DNA of 64,000 nucleotides, from contig JACYXH010000236.1 in NCBI GenBank assembly GCA_026745465.1, forward strand, positions 583,001-647,000. The letters are read 5' to 3'. Position numbers and translations under genes: made by a program. Origin of the DNA: Lota lota (lineage: Eukaryota; Chordata; Actinopteri; Gadiformes; Lotidae). Below the pieces are notes generated by a model that was not told the DNA's origin, ran no database searches, and worked only from the letters and a program-made list of their open reading frames with translations. Of the stretch, positions 1 to 12,637 are shown one piece after another. Each line of letters starts with the position of its first letter. Positions within the stretch are counted from its first letter, which is position 1.

Positions 1-239
1 ACGATAGCTACCGCATAGACCTATGTATAAAGTGTAATATCACATTTGTATGCACGCTGATCAACGTGTGCGAACAAGGGATTAGGAAGGAGTAGGATTG
101 ACGTCGGATGAAAAAATGGAATCAATACCCTTTTGTCATGTTTACCTGCCCACTACACACATTCAAGAGCACAGCTTTTATCCTGTACTGTATATTCCAC
201 ACATTACCAATACTGCATGTGATCCATCAACAAGGTTAA

Positions 240-321
240 TGGTTAGTGAAAAAAGGTGGTCTGCAAAAGGTCTTGATGACAACTTAGGTGGTCACCTAAA
301 GTAAAAGGTTGGGAACCACTG
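240..321. mobile_element. hAT-like transposon end (partial)
   Basis: The segment ends in GGTTGGGAACCACTG at 307-321. Its reverse complement, CAGTGGTTCCCAACC, is a classic terminal inverted repeat of vertebrate hAT elements. No matching opposite end is visible between 1 and 240, so the rest lies outside the window or is lost. The next 8 bases (ATCTAGAG) are the expected target-duplication position, but no upstream copy was found. Left limit is approximate. Confidence 0.5.
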
Positions 322-3014
322 ATCTAGAGCACATTTAACAGAGTGAAGACTATTATGGCCCAAAATGTTTAGCTTATTTTGGAATTTTGATACATGGTTA
401 TGTGCTATCCCCACCCACTCCAACCACATCACTTTCTCATAACATTTGACCCCATTTTTTATTCGCTCTCGCCCCCCAAAAAAACCATGGCTTCGGAGAG
501 CTACCGCATCGCAGCAGCACCTAATTAATCATGGCGACGCGCGATACACAACAACACACAGGCAGTTCTCTCCATAAGCCTGCGGCTACAGAACTACTGA
601 CAAATACACAACTAAATCACTCAGCAGCCACCCCTTCTGACTAGAGCACTCTGCTCTACTCTGCTGCACTCGCGGGGAAAAAGTCTTGGTGCTCTTTGGA
701 ACATCGTTTCTGCTTTCTCAGGTGACAGGGTTGAGCCATTACTCAAATCCAATTTACCCTGCGGTGCTTGCGTTGCCAGCTTCGATCATGTGTGTGTCTA
801 GTAGCGACGTATGAAAAATAAATACATATTTCTCTGTGTCCCCTGCCGTGGCCAGTTAAACGCCACACCAACATGACGCACACACAAACACACACATACA
901 GTCTGATTACAGTCTGCAGGGAGCAGAGAAGACACCACTTTTACTGAAGGCATTTATTTACCACCAGTTCAGAGGAGCATATCGGTAACTCAGAGAAAAA
1001 TACATTTAGGATGTGCTTATGATTTCCATAGGTTCAAGAGTGCGCAGATCATTTTTTGATCATTCACAATAGCCTGCAATTGGACTGATGGTTATCATAG
1101 GTCAGACCACAGATCAGGTTTAAAAAGGTCAGATATAATCAGATCAGAGGGAAGTAAACAGTGCTTCAAAAGCCGCTCTGGCTAGAATATTGAGCCACAC
1201 CATAACAATAGATCACATTGCTGTTAAGTCTATTGATTGGTAATCTACAACATTGTCTTGTGGAAAGTGTTGCATACAATTATTTTATTAGTATACATGT
1301 TTTGCATTTTTCTAAACAATTTGGTTAATGCACGTATCCTCCCTCGTCCTGAATGCCCTGCATCAGTACCTAATGTCCATTAGGATAAATATGAGATATT
1401 AAACGAGATACAATTTCCTAAATGACAGCCATAATAGCAAATCTGATAGGCTTCAATTTAGCCACTTTGACAAATCATTAGTATCATCAGTTTTAGTATC
1501 AGGTGTTCTGTTAAGATGGAGCAAACTAATGCATGGTGACGCACCACTACTTTCTGTTCCTGATCCATTTCATTCTTTCATGTGTTATGCATTCATGTGC
1601 AAAACTCTAAGGACTGACGTGAACATTGCCACGCCGTGCATCCCGATGACACAATGAAGACACTTCCTTCCTGAAATAATCAGACGGCGTGTGCAGTGCC
1701 GCTGCAACCCAGCGAGGTCAAGCGCTCTGTCTGAAACGCCTCTCTAGACATCAGACGGTGACACACAAACTGGCTCTTGCTCTTCGGATGAATATTTGAT
1801 TGGAAAAACAGCAGCGCAAAACGTCACTCCTCCGAGTTACTAAATTAACAGGAGCGTTGAGTCAGTGCTGGAGAACAGAGAAGGGTGTCCACTTAGATTG
1901 TTTCCGTGCTGCTGCGTTTGGTTTGTTTTAATGTCCCTTTCACACTAAGAACTTGCTGCAGTTGGTGATAAAAAAAAGCGGATAAAACACATTAACATTA
2001 TAATGTATCGGATCGATCTATATAAATATATTGAGCCAAGACAGTCACCACCATTTGTTTGATAGAACCTAGCAATAGTTAATAAAAAAAAGTGTAAAGG
2101 CTTCCAATCAACACGGTGTAGGCTTGCCACAGTAGAATTATACCTTCTTAAAGCTTTGTCTACTTGCGCTAATCAGTTTGTCTTTGGTATAACATCTCCG
2201 TGACAAAACAGGAAACAAGGCGTAACTCCGCCCCTTCAGTTACAGGTTTCCGGCCCAGTCTCTGTGGCGTCTCCCCACAGAAGATCTGCTATAACATGGT
2301 AGGACTGCTGGATCCAAGATTATTTGAGACGTAATACTTTATGACACCGGAATTTACACCCAAATCCCCTGTGAATTTGTATCATTAAGTAGCAGCTTAA
2401 CTTATCTTTTGAAATTACCAAAATATTGTGTCTCATTGAGAACACCCCGGGACGGCACTTCCTCATGCGGTCCAGTATTTAGGCAGCCAATGCCAGCGCA
2501 CAGCTTGCCCTCCACCAAAAAAAACAATCCAAGATGGACTCTCTCTGATGAATGATTAGCTTGATGAGGAATCACGATCTAGATCAGGAGCAGCCTAATG
2601 TCAGCAATCTGTGCTGCCCATCTGTCTCCATAGCCAGCGAGTCCCCGCTCTCAGCCACTCCAAGAGGAGATTTCTGTTGGAGGCCTACAACTGTGAATGG
2701 GCAGCACTCAATTTGTTATTGTATTTACCCTGCCTTGGAGCCCCTGCTGATGCATAATGTATGGGAGATGCTGTTCTCCCAACTCTCACTTCCTGAAAGT
2801 ATGATTATGTACCAACAGAGGCACCCCCGAGCAGGAACCATGTTCAAGGCTAATGTGCAACACATACCTTACAAGGAAACCGGTTATGTTGCAGGGAGGT
2901 ATAGGTGAGGCTTCCCAGCTTACACTGTTTACATTGTGGTGGTGTGCGAGTGATGTTGGGATATTCTTTTTTCCCCCTTTTCAAACGTTGCATTTGCACA
3001 GGTCAAGGCCGGCA
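322..3014. other. Non-coding unique DNA, no gene seen
   Basis: No convincing exon, RNA gene or intact element is visible. Open frames here are short and lack recognisable domains. Small CA-rich patches lie near 880-900. The stretch 2420-2900 is the most enhancer-like part and is listed separately. Confidence 0.6.
2420..2900. promoter_or_regulatory. Candidate conserved non-coding element
   Basis: This is unique, non-repetitive sequence of balanced composition with AT-rich cores such as CAATTTGTTATTG near 2709. A 118-codon open frame crosses it but matches no family I know. The call is an inference from texture only, because no alignment could be made. Confidence 0.2.
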
Positions 3015-3576
3015 CATACTTGCCAGCCTTAAGCCCTCAGAAATTGGGAGATTTTCTGAAACCACCACAGGGGTCGGGGATCCTCCAGAGAAAACAACTC
3101 AGTTTCACAGACTTTATTTCTTGCATTCAAGTGAATTTTTAAGGGTGTGAATCACAAAAGAAGAGGTAGACGGAAAATGCTTTTGAAAAGTGTATAAAAA
3201 ATAAAAAAGATAGAGATATATATATCCACACTTTTTTTTTTCCTTTGGCTCGGTTTTCTTTCCGCGTCGCTGCTGAAGTGTGTAGCCAGCACTAGCAGCA
3301 TTAACACCTGACAAGAGTGATGCCTGAGGGATGGCCAATCACAACATGCATGCATCTCATCACCTTATGATTGGATTGGTAACTTCATAGAACTATTAGC
3401 CTTCAGACAACAATCCCTGTCTCCTTAACTAGCAGCGTAGATATAGGTGGCAGATTCAAATAAATAAATAAATACTGATGTTCTATTTCGGGAGAATGTT
3501 GTCTCCGGGTGACTACCAAGGGAGGACAGTAAAACCCAGGACCCTCCCGGGAAAATCCGGAGGGTTGGCAGGTATG
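3015..3576. mobile_element. Candidate non-autonomous inverted-repeat DNA transposon
   Basis: The left end reads CATACTTGCCAGCCTTAA. The reverse complement of the right end reads CATACCTGCCAACCCTCC, so the termini are similar inverted repeats about 560 bp apart, and similarity continues loosely inward (GGGAG-rich stretches). The interior has no transposase. I could not see a clear target duplication: the flanks GGCCGGCA and GGCTTCAA share only scattered bases. The superfamily therefore stays open, and an old, eroded MITE is the simplest reading. Confidence 0.45.
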
Positions 3577-4849
3577 GGCTTCAATTATTGTTGCAAATTT
3601 GCTTGGACATTGTTGGGGAAGGCTTGAAAAAAGGTTTCAAAAATGGCTTTCAACTGATTATGTCGTTTTTAGATTTATACCGTCAAGGTTGATAGAATGC
3701 AAGAAAAAACACAGAAAATACTCATTTCATAAATGCCAAAATGTTCATCTGTCCTTTAAAAACGATGAGGCAGGACCTTTCCTTTAAATACTGAGCTTTC
3801 ACCAAAGCCACATGTCATATGAGCCCAGGTATGGCTAGGTGTACAGACATAATGGTGAATGATGTGGTGAAATGGCTCACAAAATGAACCCCTGTTCATC
3901 TGCGTGTCGCCATGCAGTGCGCCATCCATCCCAGTTAACCGCGGTCCGTTGGACACACCTTGTGTGGCGTATGACAACGTGTGTGTGTGAAGGCACTCGG
4001 CGTGCGCCCGCCGTGCATTATGGGAGCTGAGAGGAGCACAAAGGCGCTATTATTCAACCGGCTCGAAGATTCCCCTACGTGGGTTTGTCCGTTGAAAAAA
4101 AATAATCAGGTCACTGGATTCTCTGAAAGTTGCACTGGCAATTTTGGTGTTAAAAAAAAGGTATTGAAGCTCAACAAAAGTGAGGAAGAGAGAGAGTGAG
4201 GAAGAGAGATAATAAGAGCAGTTAACACAGCAGATAAGCCAGCAAGCTGAGTGCACACACGAAATGGCATGCACAAACAGGAGCAAGAAAATCCCGATCA
4301 CAATGGAAAACAGCTGGGATGTTAAGGGATCATCCATTACCGTGAAACCATAACGGCCACAGATTTAAGGCACCAAACAACAAACAAAGGCAGAGAAAAA
4401 CCAAAAGTTTGAGAAAGGTATCGGAACAGATGCAAAGGACACCTTTTCTTTTTGAGGGCGTGACAATAGTTTCTTATAAGTGGTCCATTGGCCCAACCGA
4501 TGGCCGTCCATCCTTGCACCCACAGGGGGGCCGGAGCCTACACTGCCAACTATCGTCCTGGCAGCGGACCAACAGCAAAATGGTGTCATTCCGGTCCCAA
4601 CCGCTCCCTTTCCTTCCCTTTACGGCCACGGCTAGCGGAGCTCACGCCACTCCCTGTCCTGGCACCCCTTGCCGGGCTCCTCACCTGGTGCTTAGGCGGA
4701 TATCAAAACAATTACGACGCTGTCAGGAAGAGCAAGTGGGGGGAGAGAGAAAGGGCCCCCCAAACAGGCCGGTCCATGCGTCAGACAGCCCAGAGGCCAG
4801 TCTGTTTAAAACCTACAGAGAGCTTTTCTTTTTTATTGTACACACTTAA

Positions 4850-5420
4850 CGCAATGCTAATATAACCTGCCAAAGAGCCCTCCGCACGGACAATGATGAG
4901 CCAGCCTAGCGGCACTGTCCAGATGTGACAATACTCTTCAGCAGACCCCTTTTCATCCCTGGGAGGGATAACATTATGGCCCTGTAATGAGTGCCGAGCC
5001 ACCAAGCCAAACAACCAAAGGTGTTGGGTAAGAAAAAAAAAGAAAAAAAGGAAAAGAAAAGGAAGAAATATTAGCGCCGGAGAAAAGCTTGGAATGCTCC
5101 AGCACCGAGGCAATACATTATCCTGATAAGTCCTGTCGACCTCGGCCGGTGGACCCATTGTAAAGTACCGGCCACCTAATGACGAGAAACCGATAAGCTG
5201 GTGCACCGTGTCAGTCGATGATGTAAAACAAAAAATAGATCCAATTAATCATTTGAATTGCCATTAAAGGAAGAAATAAGATGATGGGGCTGCGCTCTGT
5301 ACAGGTGTGATGGCCTAATGAAGAGTAATCAGTGGGCAAATTATTAGCGCTTTGAGTCGAAGGACGAGCCATTTGACTTCTTCAATTATGGATCATGTTC
5401 GAGGACTATGGGCTGTGGAT
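4850..5420. promoter_or_regulatory. Candidate conserved non-coding element
   Basis: Unique sequence with several homeodomain-type cores, such as ATTAATCATTTG near 5246 and AATTATTAGCGC near 5340, and a GATAAG site near 5190. No repeats and no coding signature apart from a short A/G tract at 5030-5070. Enhancer-like texture is the only evidence. Confidence 0.25.
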
Positions 5421-6199
5421 CTGGATTCCTGTAGATGTGTAAATTAAATTGGACTTGTGTTTATAATCAGCATCATTAATAGTTGTAAAAGTTAAATACT
5501 TAAAGATTACATGAAAAGGCATTCAGAGTGTATTCTACTTGTAATGTAATCATGAATATTTCCCGTAATCATCACACTTCCCAGTAGAATAGGGAATGAG
5601 TGTGGGACATTATTGTATAAGGCATGTGACCCGATTCTTCAAATTTGATTGTATCGTGCAAAAGTGATAAACTAACAGCTGATTGTAAGTAAGCCCATAT
5701 GAGGCTTCACATGATGAATGTTACATTATCCGTTTATCTGACGGAAACGTTTTCATGTATAAACACATTTCCAGCTATACTTTTAGCATCATTGTTGAAT
5801 AGGTGAATACTATGGCTATGGAAAAGGGCCAACAAGGTGAACAAGTCAAATGTAATATTATGGTGTGTTTAAAATCGAACAAGCCAACAGTCCTACAAGC
5901 AAATATTTTTAGGCATTTGTACCCCATCTTTGTGACCCCAGTAAATTGTCATCAAATGCTGTTTGCTAACATAAATGACAAGTGCAGATGCATTAAGACA
6001 TTTAGATAACTGTTAAAAATGTAATTGCATTAAATATTTTGTGTCTTTATTGGAAAGAACCCACGGAGGCAGAGGCAGTGGATACCCGACGACAACAGAA
6101 TCTCAAAAAGTCTGTCCATCACTGAACGTAAATCATGACTACCTCAACAAGAGTATCGTGTTTCGTTCAACAAATTTTATTTTAAGCGACTAAAGAACA

Positions 6200-6490
6200 T
6201 TGGTGAATTAAGTGTGTTAACCCATCCAAAAACCCAGCAAAAGTTAGTTACTTCGGCGATATCATTAATGCCCCATGAAATGTGGAATTAATATCTGTGT
6301 CTCTAGTTAATCGCCTCGCACGCCGGAATCATTTATTCATATATCAGATTCATCTTTGAAAAGGCCCAATTCGGAACTGACGTTTTTAACTTTTACAACG
6401 CTATCCTCTCTGCTTTACAGTGGACACAAATTAATCCCACCTGGAGGCTCATGTTAATTATTAGGATCTCAATCACAGGACATTCAAATG
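6200..6490. promoter_or_regulatory. Candidate conserved non-coding element
   Basis: A cluster of TAAT-type homeodomain cores (ATCATTAATGCC, GAATTAATATC, AGTTAATCGCC, AAATTAATCCC, GTTAATTATTAGG) lies within 290 bp of otherwise unique sequence. Such clustering is common in developmental enhancers. Conservation itself could not be tested. Confidence 0.3.
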
Positions 6491-6542
6491 CAGGGTTTAA
6501 TTGTCTTGTTTAACTAGGGCACTATTACTTTCCAAGCTTTTG

Positions 6543-6592
6543 CACTGACTGACTGACTGACGTGTCAGTGTGTGTGTGTCACACACACACAC
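6543..6592. repeat. GACT tetranucleotide run plus TG/CA palindrome
   Basis: Four GACT-type units run straight into an eleven-base TG arm, a single C, and an eleven-base AC arm. The TG and AC arms are perfect inverted complements with a one-base centre, so the site can form a hairpin or cruciform. Confidence 0.8.
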
Positions 6593-8099
6593 CTATTTGA
6601 GACATAAACCATTTGTTTGAATTCAAAGACTGCGGGAAGGGAAATAAGGGAAATCAAGTTCTGTTTATTGTACACATGTTCAACAAATATCTGTAGTCTT
6701 ATGGATCATTTAGGGCATTTACCTATAGTTTGGTTCAATACGATTGAATGAAAAATCCCCCTCTCAAACACCATGAGAGGGACTGCTTGCAACACGTACA
6801 GCTCAATGCACAACATGCCGTAAAGAGGGGAAAATAAAATAAAAAATACAGATCTGATTTCAGTAAGAACATACCAAATATGAGCCTTGATCCGAATACC
6901 GCGTCTTAAAATGTAAAAGGAAATATTTATGTTACTTTGGTAGGGAATCAGGAACTAATTCTAGACCTAACCACTTTAACCAAGCTGGCAATGGAAGCAG
7001 TATGCCCTCTTCATGAGTAAAACAAAATGTAAGTTTCAAACGTATTTTGTAAATATGTTGCCTTTGGCCTCTTTGACCAATGTCTCATTTCTTCTTTAGA
7101 TGCAGTTTATTTGTTACCCCTCTTCCTCATTTGACCGATCCACACTCTCTACACAAGGTATTTCTCTCTCATGCCATCCTCTATGATACAAGCAGCCCCC
7201 TGCTCCCCCCACCCCACCCACCCCCCGCTCTCTTCTTTGTCCCTTTTTCAATGTTTGACTATCTCACTTCCACAGAGGGCACATAGGCAGAATTTGCCAG
7301 CCGTTCACAGAAGCGTGCGGGTCTTCCAAGCGCCTGCACATGTTTGGTCACACAATGTACGGGTACACAAAGTACACTTGTGACTGCTTGCTTGAGTTGT
7401 CAAATACAAATCACAGGCCAGCGGCCGTCGCTTTGTGCAACACAGTAGTTCTAAGAACCTAATTTCCCTGGGTTCCATTTTGTCTCTCGAGACATGGAGG
7501 GAAAAAAAACATTTAAAAAAAGAAACGGCATGAGGCCATTTTGACAAACACTTTGAGCTGACTACATGGAAAAATGAGATTTTTAAAGAAATGTCTATGC
7601 AACAAGGGGGAAGAGGAAATGGTGCCTTAAATTGCCTTTTGATTCTTCCATGACGAGCGAGAAGAGGGGAAGCCGGTGTCTCGGTACAGTGCCGTTGACA
7701 ACTGACAGTCAACTCTGACTTTTACAACGGACATTTACAACGGACCAGATTGGAGGAAACCTCGCTACATGCACAGGTTCTGATGGATCTCAACATAATT
7801 TATACTTCACTTCCTTTGTAAATTCAAAGTGAGATATATTAAAGCATTCACCAGGTTACCCATCTTGTCAAATTTAGAAAAGAGACATAAGAACCATACA
7901 CATTTCTTTGTTCTCATTTCACAGAACTGGAAAGCACAGTACATTTTCAAAACGTATATAAGCTTGTCTCCGAAGACGCATACGCTGATACAACTGGAAG
8001 CAAAATCCTGAAGTGAAGTCATTGTACTTACTCTTACGCTAGAGTGAACCTGGTAGAGAGAATATAACTGTTCTACTTGGGGGAACCGAACTGTAACTA

Positions 8100-8504
8100 C
8101 CCAACTGCCCTCAGCTGCACCCTGGATGCAGGCCTAACTGCCCTCAGCTGCACCCTGGATGCAGGCCCAACTGCCCTCAGCTGCACCCTGGATGCAGGCC
8201 CAACTGCCCTCAGCTGCACCCTGGATGCAGGCCCAGCTGCACCCTGGATGCAGGCCCAACTGCCCTCAGCTGCACCCTGGATGCAGGCCCAACTGCCCTC
8301 AGCTGCACCCTGGATGCAGGCCCAACTGCCCTCAGCTGCACCCTGGATGCAGGCCCAGCTGCACCCTGGATGCAGGCCCAACTGCCCTCAGCTGCACCCT
8401 GGATGCAGGCCCAACTGCCCTCAGCTGCACCCTGGATGCAGGCCTAACTGCCCTCAGCTGCACCCTGGATGCAGGCCCAGCTGCACCCTGGATGCAGGCC
8501 CAAC
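8100..8504. repeat. Minisatellite, 13 units with higher-order 122-bp period
   Basis: Thirteen copies of a unit containing CTGCACCCTGGATGCAGG lie in tandem. The GATGCAG landmark starts at 8125, 8158, 8191, 8224, 8247, 8280, 8313, 8346, 8369, 8402, 8435, 8468 and 8491. The spacing is 33-33-33-23 repeated three times, giving a 122-bp super-repeat. Each unit holds the inverted pair CTGCA/TGCAG and can fold into a small hairpin. Frames on both strands stay open across the array because 33 is divisible by three and the unit contains no stop. I regard those frames as by-products, not genes. Confidence 0.95.
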
Positions 8505-8849
8505 AGGTACGGCCGTTCTGCTGTTGCACATATTGTATCTTCGGGTTTTGCCATGTTGAATGTCAGACACTTTACAAAAACAAATAACCTTTGCAAAGAC
8601 CCATTTAATCAGTTTCCTCTTTCTTTCTGAAAACATACAGAAGGTCTCTACAAACTTGTTTCCGCTGTTATTTTTGTGTTGCCATCTATCAAGTGGATAA
8701 AAGAGGATCAATCTTAGACTCAGAGGTCTTCAGAATAATTTGTAAGTTTTTTTTAATTTTTTTAAAGAAGACTTCTGGGATCTTAGGGGCCTTAAAGGCA
8801 CCCAACACAACTTCGAAAACTTGTGCGATAACTCTGGCCCCAGTGTCGT

Positions 8850-9270
8850 CTTTCTGCGTCTTATCGAGCGGGTATCGGCAGTCCCTCACGGGAGATGGGG
8901 CTCTTCAGGAGCACACACCTCAGCAGAGTTCCATTCCTCTCCATTAATCCGTCATCGGTATAGATCTGCTTTTGTTGATCGCGGGGGCCCTCTGCTTGCC
9001 CCTACCCCGGCCCAGTCGCTTGGCCACGGACGACCCTGCCTGAATAAAAATGAAACGGGTGGCTCCATCACGCCACTCATGGCACCATTTGTTTGAGTAA
9101 CACACACACAGGCCCATTATTGAAGTGTCACGGCGCACTGTGTTTGGAAAGCGACAAATCACCGAGGGCTGTCGCCGTGGCAGCTTTATGGCATTACTCT
9201 CGGCAGAAGCCAGTGATGTTAATGCTAACAAACACGGCAGAAGCGGGGGCCATTTACTAAACATCCATTA
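8850..9270. promoter_or_regulatory. Candidate conserved non-coding element
   Basis: Unique, moderately GC-rich sequence with sites such as CCATTAATCCG (8941) and ACAAATCACCGAGG near 9154. It is flanked by lower-complexity DNA. Open frames on both strands are short and unrecognised. The call rests on texture only. Confidence 0.25.
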
Positions 9271-10096
9271 AGTAGATGCCAATACCCCCAACAAGAGCCC
9301 GTTTCCCTCACTCACTTTGCGAGTCTTATTTACATTAACGGAACACGATATGTATTGTTGTTCACTGCTCAACGTAAGGTTGCGAGAAAGCTATACAAAG
9401 AAAAAAAATAAGTTTGCCCCAAATCCTTTTGTTGTTACATCGTCTGGTTCCATTTGCTGGTGGACCATCCATCTATTATGGTCACTTCAAGTCCATCTCA
9501 TTCATCCATCCATCTCTGGATCAAACATGATGGAATGGAAATGACAAAAGTTGATTAATTGGAAGGCAACGCGTATCCCTCTCGGTCGCTCCCTTTAACA
9601 CCAAACATCGATCCAGACGGCTGGGCTGGTGTTCAAGCATCCAAGCAATGCTTTCAGTCTTTATTTTTGTCATTATTTTCATTTTTTTTTTTATTCAGTG
9701 CTCACATTCCCTACAAGCGGGATTGCTGTCTTTGAAACCCTGACATGGTCCCTGCCTAGGGCTCTAGTTAAAGCTCATTAAAAAGTCTAATCAAAACACA
9801 GCAATAGCATAATAACATGTGATGGTAATTTGCAATCCGTCTTTTCCCCCCATTCTTCACCCTCGTGTGATGAGCAAGAGACAATAACACTATGCACCCT
9901 CCTGCCCCACATAATAAATGATAAAATATGAAAGATATGATCACAGACTTTCAAATAACAGCTCACTTAATTTAAATTTGGAGAAAAATGTAATTTATGA
10001 CTTTACTCAAAGCTAATTTCTCTGTGGTTTTTTTTACGTTGATAGTACCTGAAGGCATTTTGCTTTGTTAGATTTGTAATTTACGCAAATGAGCCA

Positions 10097-10122
10097 ACAC
10101 ACACACACACACACACACACAT
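10097..10122. repeat. (AC)n microsatellite
   Basis: A pure AC dinucleotide run of about 26 bp. Confidence 0.9.
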
Positions 10123-10638
10123 CAAGCCAGGTATAAAGCCAATTATATTCCGTCTAACCATTTATGTGATATACCGCATGGCACGCATACAGCATGAGCT
10201 TAACCCTTTCATACATCAGTGGCCAACAATCACAATAACATATCTACTGTACTATCTAACCTACATGCACTCCCACCAAAAAAGATTACGACAAAATGTG
10301 TGGAATCGGACAGGAGAATATTATATTATAGTTCACAATTGCTGACCCACTCCCATTTGATGACCATGAAGGTCCTCTTTGAGTGGACAGCTATGCTTCC
10401 TCATCAATATGACATGGAAGCACCTACGACCACCTCTGGGCCCGACACGGAGACCCACCAACGCCAGAGCCAGAAGTGCTAATCAGCACATTTCATGCAT
10501 CATTAAAACGTTGGTTCCGACGGAACAAAGAGAAGGTCATTTCCAAGTAGCACCCCGTTATGAAACAGGCCATAATAAGCCAATGAGAGATTTGTACAGT
10601 CAAGAAAATTAGGGTATTTACTTGTACACTACTTGGGG

Positions 10639-10676
10639 TGGTGTGTGTGCGTGTGCGTGTGCGTGTGTGTGTGTGT
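10639..10676. repeat. (GT)n/(GTGTGC)n microsatellite
   Basis: GT repeats interrupted by three regularly spaced GC steps, giving a hexamer-like period. Confidence 0.85.
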
Positions 10677-12283
10677 CAGAGAAAGAGATTGCTCACATCA
10701 CCTAGCATTTCACTCGTAATTCAACAATAATGAAACAATATTATCGAATGAAACCGTTTCATTCAACGGTTTCACGAATTGGTTATGATGCTCACAACAC
10801 AGACCACGGATCAACATGGCGGGCACCAGTGTGGTGGCAAACTCCAACCACAACAGTGCAAAGTTCCAAACCCTGCGTGCACGGCTGCCCAAAGGCCACG
10901 TGTAAACAAGGGAAAACAAGGCATACTCTCCATAGTAACGGTAATTATAGGTTATGGCAAAAATTCAGAGGCATCCATAATAGCTGCAAATAGAAACAGG
11001 CTGTTGTTTGGGATGGAGACGTGTGTGCATTTAAAACAGCTACAGGGCTGAGGACTGTGCAACCACTCAAAAAGAAGTGACAAAACATATATGAATAATA
11101 TAAGAGCAACAGAGCCTAACTATTTCACTGTCCGTCTTTTACTCTCATTTTGAACAAACCATTTGTTTTTCTCGTGCCATTAATTAGCAGGTAAAAGTTA
11201 GGCTAGGATTTAACAGACTATCCTGCCTCAAAGGTATGTCTCATAACACTAGTAGATCTTCCTAGTGCTGGTCCTGGATCAGATATGGCCCAGACAAACC
11301 GCTTATAGGTAGAACACTTTTGAAAGTCCCTGACCTCCCCCACATCAAAAAGTGATCAAGTCGCACATGCCGTAGGCTACCTGCTAATAAGCTGCAAATG
11401 CCTACTCAAAAATGGGAATGGCAATACTGATGAAATTAGCTTTTTATAGATAGGTGGGGGAGGAACATCAGGTGGGTTCCGGCAAACACCACAATTAAAA
11501 AACCGCCAGGCGAATTTGCATAAACATATTATTAACTCCCAGGAAAACAATAGGGACCCATGGGCGGTATCCAAAGATAGGCCAAAAATCCGTCCTATGT
11601 AGGTGGCTGCCACAGCAGGCTCTTCAAGCAAATAATCTACCCAATGTTTGACACTATTCACGCCCCCGTTCACCTTTCCCTTTTCCAAAATAGTGGTATT
11701 AATAGAGAAGAGGCACAAATGCAACTTTATCCTCTGTTGGGTAATGGTAAAAGTGCGTCACTTCAGCATTCTCTTAAAGTGGTATGCACCTATTTACGTA
11801 TCCGCATCTCCAACTTACTGCAGCTTTTTAAAGTGAATAATCATCGATTTCCTTAAATAACGGTTAGAATTGGTCTATTTCACCATTTGAAATCACTGCT
11901 TTGCCTGTTTCCCCAAACCAGAAAGCCACAATTTCATGAAAATAATTAGTCAATTTCCAACGGTTCACAGTCCAATGGATGCAATGAATAGAAAAGGCTT
12001 GAGGTAAAGGTTAATGAAAGTCAGTAAAGAAAAAGAAACAAAAGAAAAAAACGAGAAATTGAAGGACCAAAATGAGCAATCCAGTCATTATTTGCAGTCT
12101 TTATGCAAGCACACAAACTGATTGGTACCCTGAAGCCGTTGCTAAGGGCGCATCAACCCGGAATTACCCCGGCGGTAAGGACCTGGCGACCAGGCCGGGT
12201 GTGTGAGAGCGGTCCTGGGAAAGCGGTCAGGAAGTTCGGTGTTGGCTATCGATTCATCAGTCAAACCGCAAGGGTTTTGTGAA

Positions 12284-12306
12284 GGGGGGGGGGGGGGGGG
12301 GGGGGG
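12284..12306. repeat. Poly-G tract (23 G)
   Basis: An uninterrupted run of 23 G. It could form a G-quadruplex, and its exact length is prone to sequencing error. Confidence 0.9.
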
Positions 12307-12610
12307 ACTTACCCGAGGGAGTGGTGGTTTGGAGGAGAAAGAAAAGCTTAAACGTGGCCAAATAGATTTGCGCACAATGAACCCCAGAGAGCCTGAACTG
12401 AGTCGTTTTTCGTAGGGGTGTATGTGTGTGTGAGAAAGGGGATTAAAAGGACAACAGTAAGTGGGGGGAAACACAAAAGATGCCGTTAGTGTTCAAGGTT
12501 GGGGAGGTATCTACAAATAAACGAAATGAACTCAACCCTGCGGGGAACTCTTTGAACCACGTTGGCCTTTCCTTTTATCCTCCAATATCATAGTATGAAT
12601 TGTGGCAGGG

Positions 12611-12637
12611 CAGCACTACAACAATTTTGTAGTGCTG
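12611..12637. other. Perfect 11-bp stem, 5-base loop hairpin
   Basis: CAGCACTACAA is followed by the loop CAATT and then TTGTAGTGCTG. It is too short for a microRNA precursor and has no known family. Confidence 0.6.

Larger units (their letters stand above)
3577..8099. other. Non-coding unique DNA, no gene seen
   Basis: No exon or RNA gene is supported. Open frames up to 146 codons around 4409-4865 and 4781-5206 occur on both strands and have no domain. Candidate regulatory blocks at 4850-5420 and 6200-6490 and a palindromic microsatellite at 6543-6592 are listed separately. A pyrimidine-rich patch lies at 7190-7250. Confidence 0.6.

Noticed and set aside
2552-2908. 118-codon open frame on the plus strand
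   Set aside because: No domain or family resemblance. The sequence looks more like a non-coding regulatory block.
8100-8504. Possible CRISPR array
   Set aside because: The repeats are contiguous without variable spacers and the DNA is vertebrate. It is a minisatellite.
8077-8587. Long open frames on both strands over the minisatellite
   Set aside because: Unit length is a multiple of three and stop-free, so frames stay open by arithmetic. No start context or homologue.
10199-10216. TTAACCCTTTCATACA, resembling a piggyBac end with its TTAA target
   Set aside because: No inverted partner ending in AAAGGGTTAA was found downstream, so a chance match is likely.
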